From contig NZ_PENZ01000012.1 of assembly GCF_003144395.1 (NCBI RefSeq), forward strand, positions 62,001 through 126,000: a stretch of DNA of 64,000 bases. Reading direction: 5' to 3'. Shown here in pieces: positions 62,716 to 64,000 of this stretch. This stretch comes from Proteus faecis (GTDB lineage Bacteria; Pseudomonadota; Gammaproteobacteria; Enterobacterales; Enterobacteriaceae). Position numbers and translations under genes: made by a program. The notes under the pieces were generated by a model. That model did not search any database. It was not told the origin of the DNA and saw only the letters and a list, made by a program, of their open reading frames with translations. Positions within the stretch are counted from its first letter, which is position 1. Each line of letters begins with the position of its first letter.

Positions 62716-63639
62716 TTAAGCAATAGATAGTAACCACGCCATAGAAGATAACTTAAAGTTCAACCATAAAACATGATAATAGTCGGTTGCTGTTGTAAAT
62801 GTTAACGGCGAAATGCCATTGAGCGACTGTTGCATAGATTCAGGTAAATCAGACTGTTTTTTACACCAATCTGAAAATAACGCCAACATTGCAGGCATAG
62901 TAATTGTCGGTGGTGTTGGGTTAGCAAAGATAGCTTCTTCTAATGCTTGTATTGCACTTAACCATTTTGTGAGTTGCTGAGCGGTTGTGTCACTCGGAGA
63001 AAGATTTACCACACTTAACGATAAATCTGGTTTATCTTTCGCCAGATAATAACCTCTAGCCGCTTTACTGCGAGAAGCAAGACGTAATCCACCCTTTTCC
63101 CCCAAATAAGCCGCTAATGCGATAACATCTGATACATGACCTTTTTTAAGTTCTAACTCGAACTCTTCAATCGGCAACTCATATTGATGAGTGCGAATAG
63201 CACCTTTATCTAACACCACTTCAATTTGGCTATCTTGAAAATCCACCAGCCAGATTTCGCGATAAAAATCAGTATTAAACAGCACATCAAGTTGCGTTTC
63301 TAATTGAGCAAGATCGATATTTTCAGGCCAGATTTCTGCAGGAAAGCGGGCCAGCTCTAGTTTGGGCTGTGCTAATTCCACGTTATATTCTGGACGTTGA
63401 TGCAAACCTGCAACGACTTTACCCGCTGTTTTAATTGTCATTTCATAACGTTCATCAACACCACGAATACGCAGCCCCATATTCCAACGACGAATTTGAT
63501 TATCTGTCGTCTCAAAGTAAAGATTAGTCAGCTTTTTGGGTGCAGAGTGCTGATGAGGTAGGCTCAGAATGCGCTGAATAATATGAGGAATAGCGGCAGG
63601 TATGGCACTCATTTTGAGTTCAGTTTCTAATTGGCTCAT
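62716..63639 (-). CDS. ygiF: CYTH-domain inorganic triphosphatase YgiF, shortened
   Basis: E. coli YgiF (433 residues) hydrolyses inorganic tripolyphosphate and has an N-terminal CYTH domain plus a C-terminal CHAD domain. Here the product is 307 residues. The CYTH domain (about 1-200) looks intact: ETELKM (ExExK), NLYFETTDNQIRRWNMGLRIRG, YEMTIKTAG, HQRPEYNV and SRSKAARGYYLA. After about residue 205 only ~100 residues remain, and I cannot see the His-rich CHAD helices. The stop is followed by glnE after 26 nt, so this looks like a stable shortened form rather than a recent break. It is divergent from ygiM. Confidence 0.9.
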   Translation of the reverse strand: MSQLETELKMSAIPAAIPHIIQRILSLPHQHSAPKKLTNLYFETTDNQIRRWNMGLRIRGVDERYEMTIKTAGKVVAGLHQRPEYNVELAQPKLELARFPAEIWPENIDLAQLETQLDVLFNTDFYREIWLVDFQDSQIEVVLDKGAIRTHQYELPIEEFELELKKGHVSDVIALAAYLGEKGGLRLASRSKAARGYYLAKDKPDLSLSVVNLSPSDTTAQQLTKWLSAIQALEEAIFANPTPPTITMPAMLALFSDWCKKQSDLPESMQQSLNGISPLTFTTATDYYHVLWLNFKLSSMAWLLSIA

Positions 63640-63858
63640 TCTATTTCCCTTAAGTAAATCAATTGATTAGTAAAATATTTGACGCATTTTCATTTTGCAA
63701 GTGATAGCCTAATAACAATAATGAATAAAAGGCAGATTATCCCTATATTCTACCAGTTAAGAGTGTTCTCATTCTGGTTTACTATTTGCTTACGCAAACT
63801 TTACTCTTTAGTATCAGTAAAAATATTCTCTTGTATAGATAAAAAAGTTGAAAACATA
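63640..63858. other. ygiF-ygiM divergent promoter region
   Basis: 219 bp between divergent genes; both promoters should lie here. A+T-rich; no repeat or RNA gene recognised. Confidence 0.5.
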
Positions 63859-64000
63859 ATGCGAAAATTACCCTTACTTTTTCTTTCCTTACTTGGCTTA
63901 GGCGTTTCTCTGAGCTCACACGCAGAAACTCGTTATGTTTCCGATGAATTATCCACTTATGTACACAGTGGACCTGGAAATCAGTATCGAATTGTTGGCT
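63859..64000 (+). CDS. ygiM: YgiM, SH3-domain envelope protein, 5' part only
   Basis: The first 47 codons are present; the gene runs off the window. It begins with a signal peptide MRKLPLLFLSLLGLGVSLSS ending HA, followed by ETRYVSDELSTYVHSGPGNQ, the start of a bacterial SH3 domain typical of YgiM (E. coli ETRYVSDELNTWVRSGPG, from memory). Family members also have a coiled coil and a C-terminal membrane helix, outside this window. The divergent ygiF-ygiM order matches E. coli; cca is expected next. Confidence 0.92.
   Translation, partial: MRKLPLLFLSLLGLGVSLSSHAETRYVSDELSTYVHSGPGNQYRIVG

Overview
The window is chromosomal DNA of a low-G+C enterobacterium of the Proteus group, most likely Proteus mirabilis or a close relative. 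Nearly every gene has a clear E. coli counterpart in E. coli-like order. The A+T-rich base composition, an ERIC repeat and a subtilisin-type autotransporter matching Proteus toxic agglutinin point to Proteus. No sequence search was possible, so all names rest on recognised motifs, lengths and gene order.

Layout. 1-12.8 kb (minus strand): rppH-ptsP-lgt-thyA, then ppdA-ppdB-ygdB-ppdC-recC-ptrA, covering RNA decapping, nitrogen PTS, lipoprotein acylation, dTMP synthesis, minor pseudopilins and DNA repair. 12.9-22.6 kb (plus): a TPP riboswitch driving the thiamine transporter thiBPQ, then polB with a LexA-like site, rapA and rluA. 22.6-30.8 kb: djlA (minus) diverging from the envelope and housekeeping operon lptD-surA-pdxA-rsmA-apaG-apaH. 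30.8-39.3 kb is the accessory part: folA, a LysE-type exporter, a very A+T-rich orphan gene, the autotransporter protease pta, ftsP and an ERIC element. 39.3-47.4 kb (minus): nudF, cpdA, yqiA, parE, parC, plsC. 47.6-54.2 kb: tolC, ygiB, ygiC, then ygiD and ribB (minus, FMN riboswitch) and ubiK. 54.3-58.2 kb: a phospho-alpha-glucoside PTS operon with a divergent GntR-type regulator, set into the housekeeping backbone between ubiK and hldE. 58.3-64 kb: hldE, glnE and ygiF (minus), and the start of ygiM (plus).

Most striking observations. (1) ParC is 985 codons long instead of about 750 because its C-terminal beta-pinwheel domain is tandemly duplicated in frame (237-residue offset). (2) A mechanistic model for the thiB TPP riboswitch can be read from the sequence: a hairpin masks the ribosome binding site and a seven-base competitor pairs with its loop. 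(3) An unrecognised, roughly 20 percent G+C gene lies beside pta. (4) Repeated GTGATCT half-sites, one on the regulator's own start codon, mark the sugar operon. (5) ThyA resembles the 283-residue Vibrio/Shewanella form rather than the 264-residue E. coli form. (6) YgiF seems to lack its CHAD domain. (7) A 30-codon membrane peptide gene lies next to djlA. I found no CRISPR array, tRNA, rRNA, prophage or intact insertion sequence, and no complete novel multi-gene system.
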